Shown here: in pieces, positions 63,913 through 64,000 of the stretch
How the letters are laid out: the number at the start of each line of letters is the position of its first letter
Numbering within the stretch: position 1 is the first letter of the stretch
From: Hexactinellida sp. DTS-2022
Taxonomy: Eukaryota; Porifera; Hexactinellida
Assembly (NCBI GenBank): GCA_028753945.1
Contig: JAPNXP010000005.1
Location: 4,898,001 to 4,962,000, forward strand
Length of the DNA stretch: 64,000 bases
Reading direction: 5' to 3'
Translations under genes and position numbers: made by a program
Notes under the pieces: generated by a model
Told to the model about the DNA's origin: nothing
Database searches by the model: none
The model's input: only the letters and a program-made list of their open reading frames with translations

Positions 63913-64000
63913 GTTTTGTTAATACGGACACCATGGGCCCGTTGAAATTTGTTCATATTATCCGGAAATTCGTTAACCAGAGCCACTTGCATGCATTTGC
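63913..64000. repeat. MITE family A-like end
   Basis: TTGTTAATACGGACACCATG and TTATCCGGAAATTCGTTAAC blocks resemble the family A interior; runs off the window. Confidence 0.45.

Noticed and set aside
1-64000. CRISPR array, bacterial defence genes or prophage
   Set aside because: The tandem array has no CRISPR-like repeat/spacer sizes, and all genes are eukaryotic with spliceosomal introns.

Overview
The window is animal nuclear DNA: AT-rich, with GT-AG introns mostly 50-400 nt long, AATAAA polyadenylation signals, and metazoan-type genes (receptor guanylyl cyclase, GW182/TNRC6, PEN-2, exportin-6, KIF17-type kinesin-2, NRBP, an NK/BarH-type homeobox gene, cryptochrome). CFAP300 and KIF17 homologues point to an animal with motile cilia. 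Very short intergenic spacing, many intronless genes, a divergent sponge-like cryptochrome and one simple ANTP-class homeobox gene suggest a compact non-bilaterian genome, perhaps a sponge. That placement is inference with low confidence.

Layout. 1-0.9 kb: 3' end of an NHL-repeat gene (+). 1.2-12.0 kb: a 26-exon receptor guanylyl cyclase (+, 1,772 aa by my splice model). 13.5-18.5 kb: GW182/TNRC6 homologue (+, 9 exons). 19.2 kb: NDUFB2-like small gene (+). 20.3-23.4 kb: RGG-tailed, Ro60-like vWA protein (+, 6 exons). 23.9-36.9 kb: a block of six long intronless genes: GH5 endoglycoceramidase (+), RING protein (+), a ThiF/E1-like domain fused to a kinase-like domain (+), cryptochrome (-), seipin (+), TELO2 (+). 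37.05-40.54 kb: a foldback-type repeat element holding a 136-bp satellite array. 41.4 kb: homeobox gene (+). 43.3-50.1 kb, all minus: PSMD9, NRBP pseudokinase, KIF17-like kinesin. 50.5 kb: PEN-2 (+). 51.0-57.4 kb, minus: exportin-6 and SPT20. 58.2-59.9 kb, minus: eIF3k and phosphomannomutase. 60.0 kb: a METTL16 gene (+) that seems to stop after its NPPF motif. 60.9-61.9 kb: dihydrodiol-dehydrogenase-like oxidoreductase (-). 62.1 kb: CFAP300 (-). 63.2 kb to the end: 3' part of an unrecognised gene (-).

These are mostly housekeeping genes from unrelated pathways, so there is no operon logic. Several pairs are head-to-head with short shared promoters (kinesin/PEN-2, phosphomannomutase/METTL16, cryptochrome/seipin) or tail-to-tail. 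About 25 of the 55 introns I could define carry a short non-autonomous DNA element (MITE), from at least a dozen families, most with TA target duplications and CAGT-type ends. The most unusual items are the E1-kinase-like fusion, the foldback/satellite element with paired hairpins, a splice donor lying on a MITE edge, the guanylyl cyclase with a long novel ectodomain plus EGF repeats, and the shortened METTL16. All gene models are manual splice reconstructions; most were confirmed by frame continuity across every junction.
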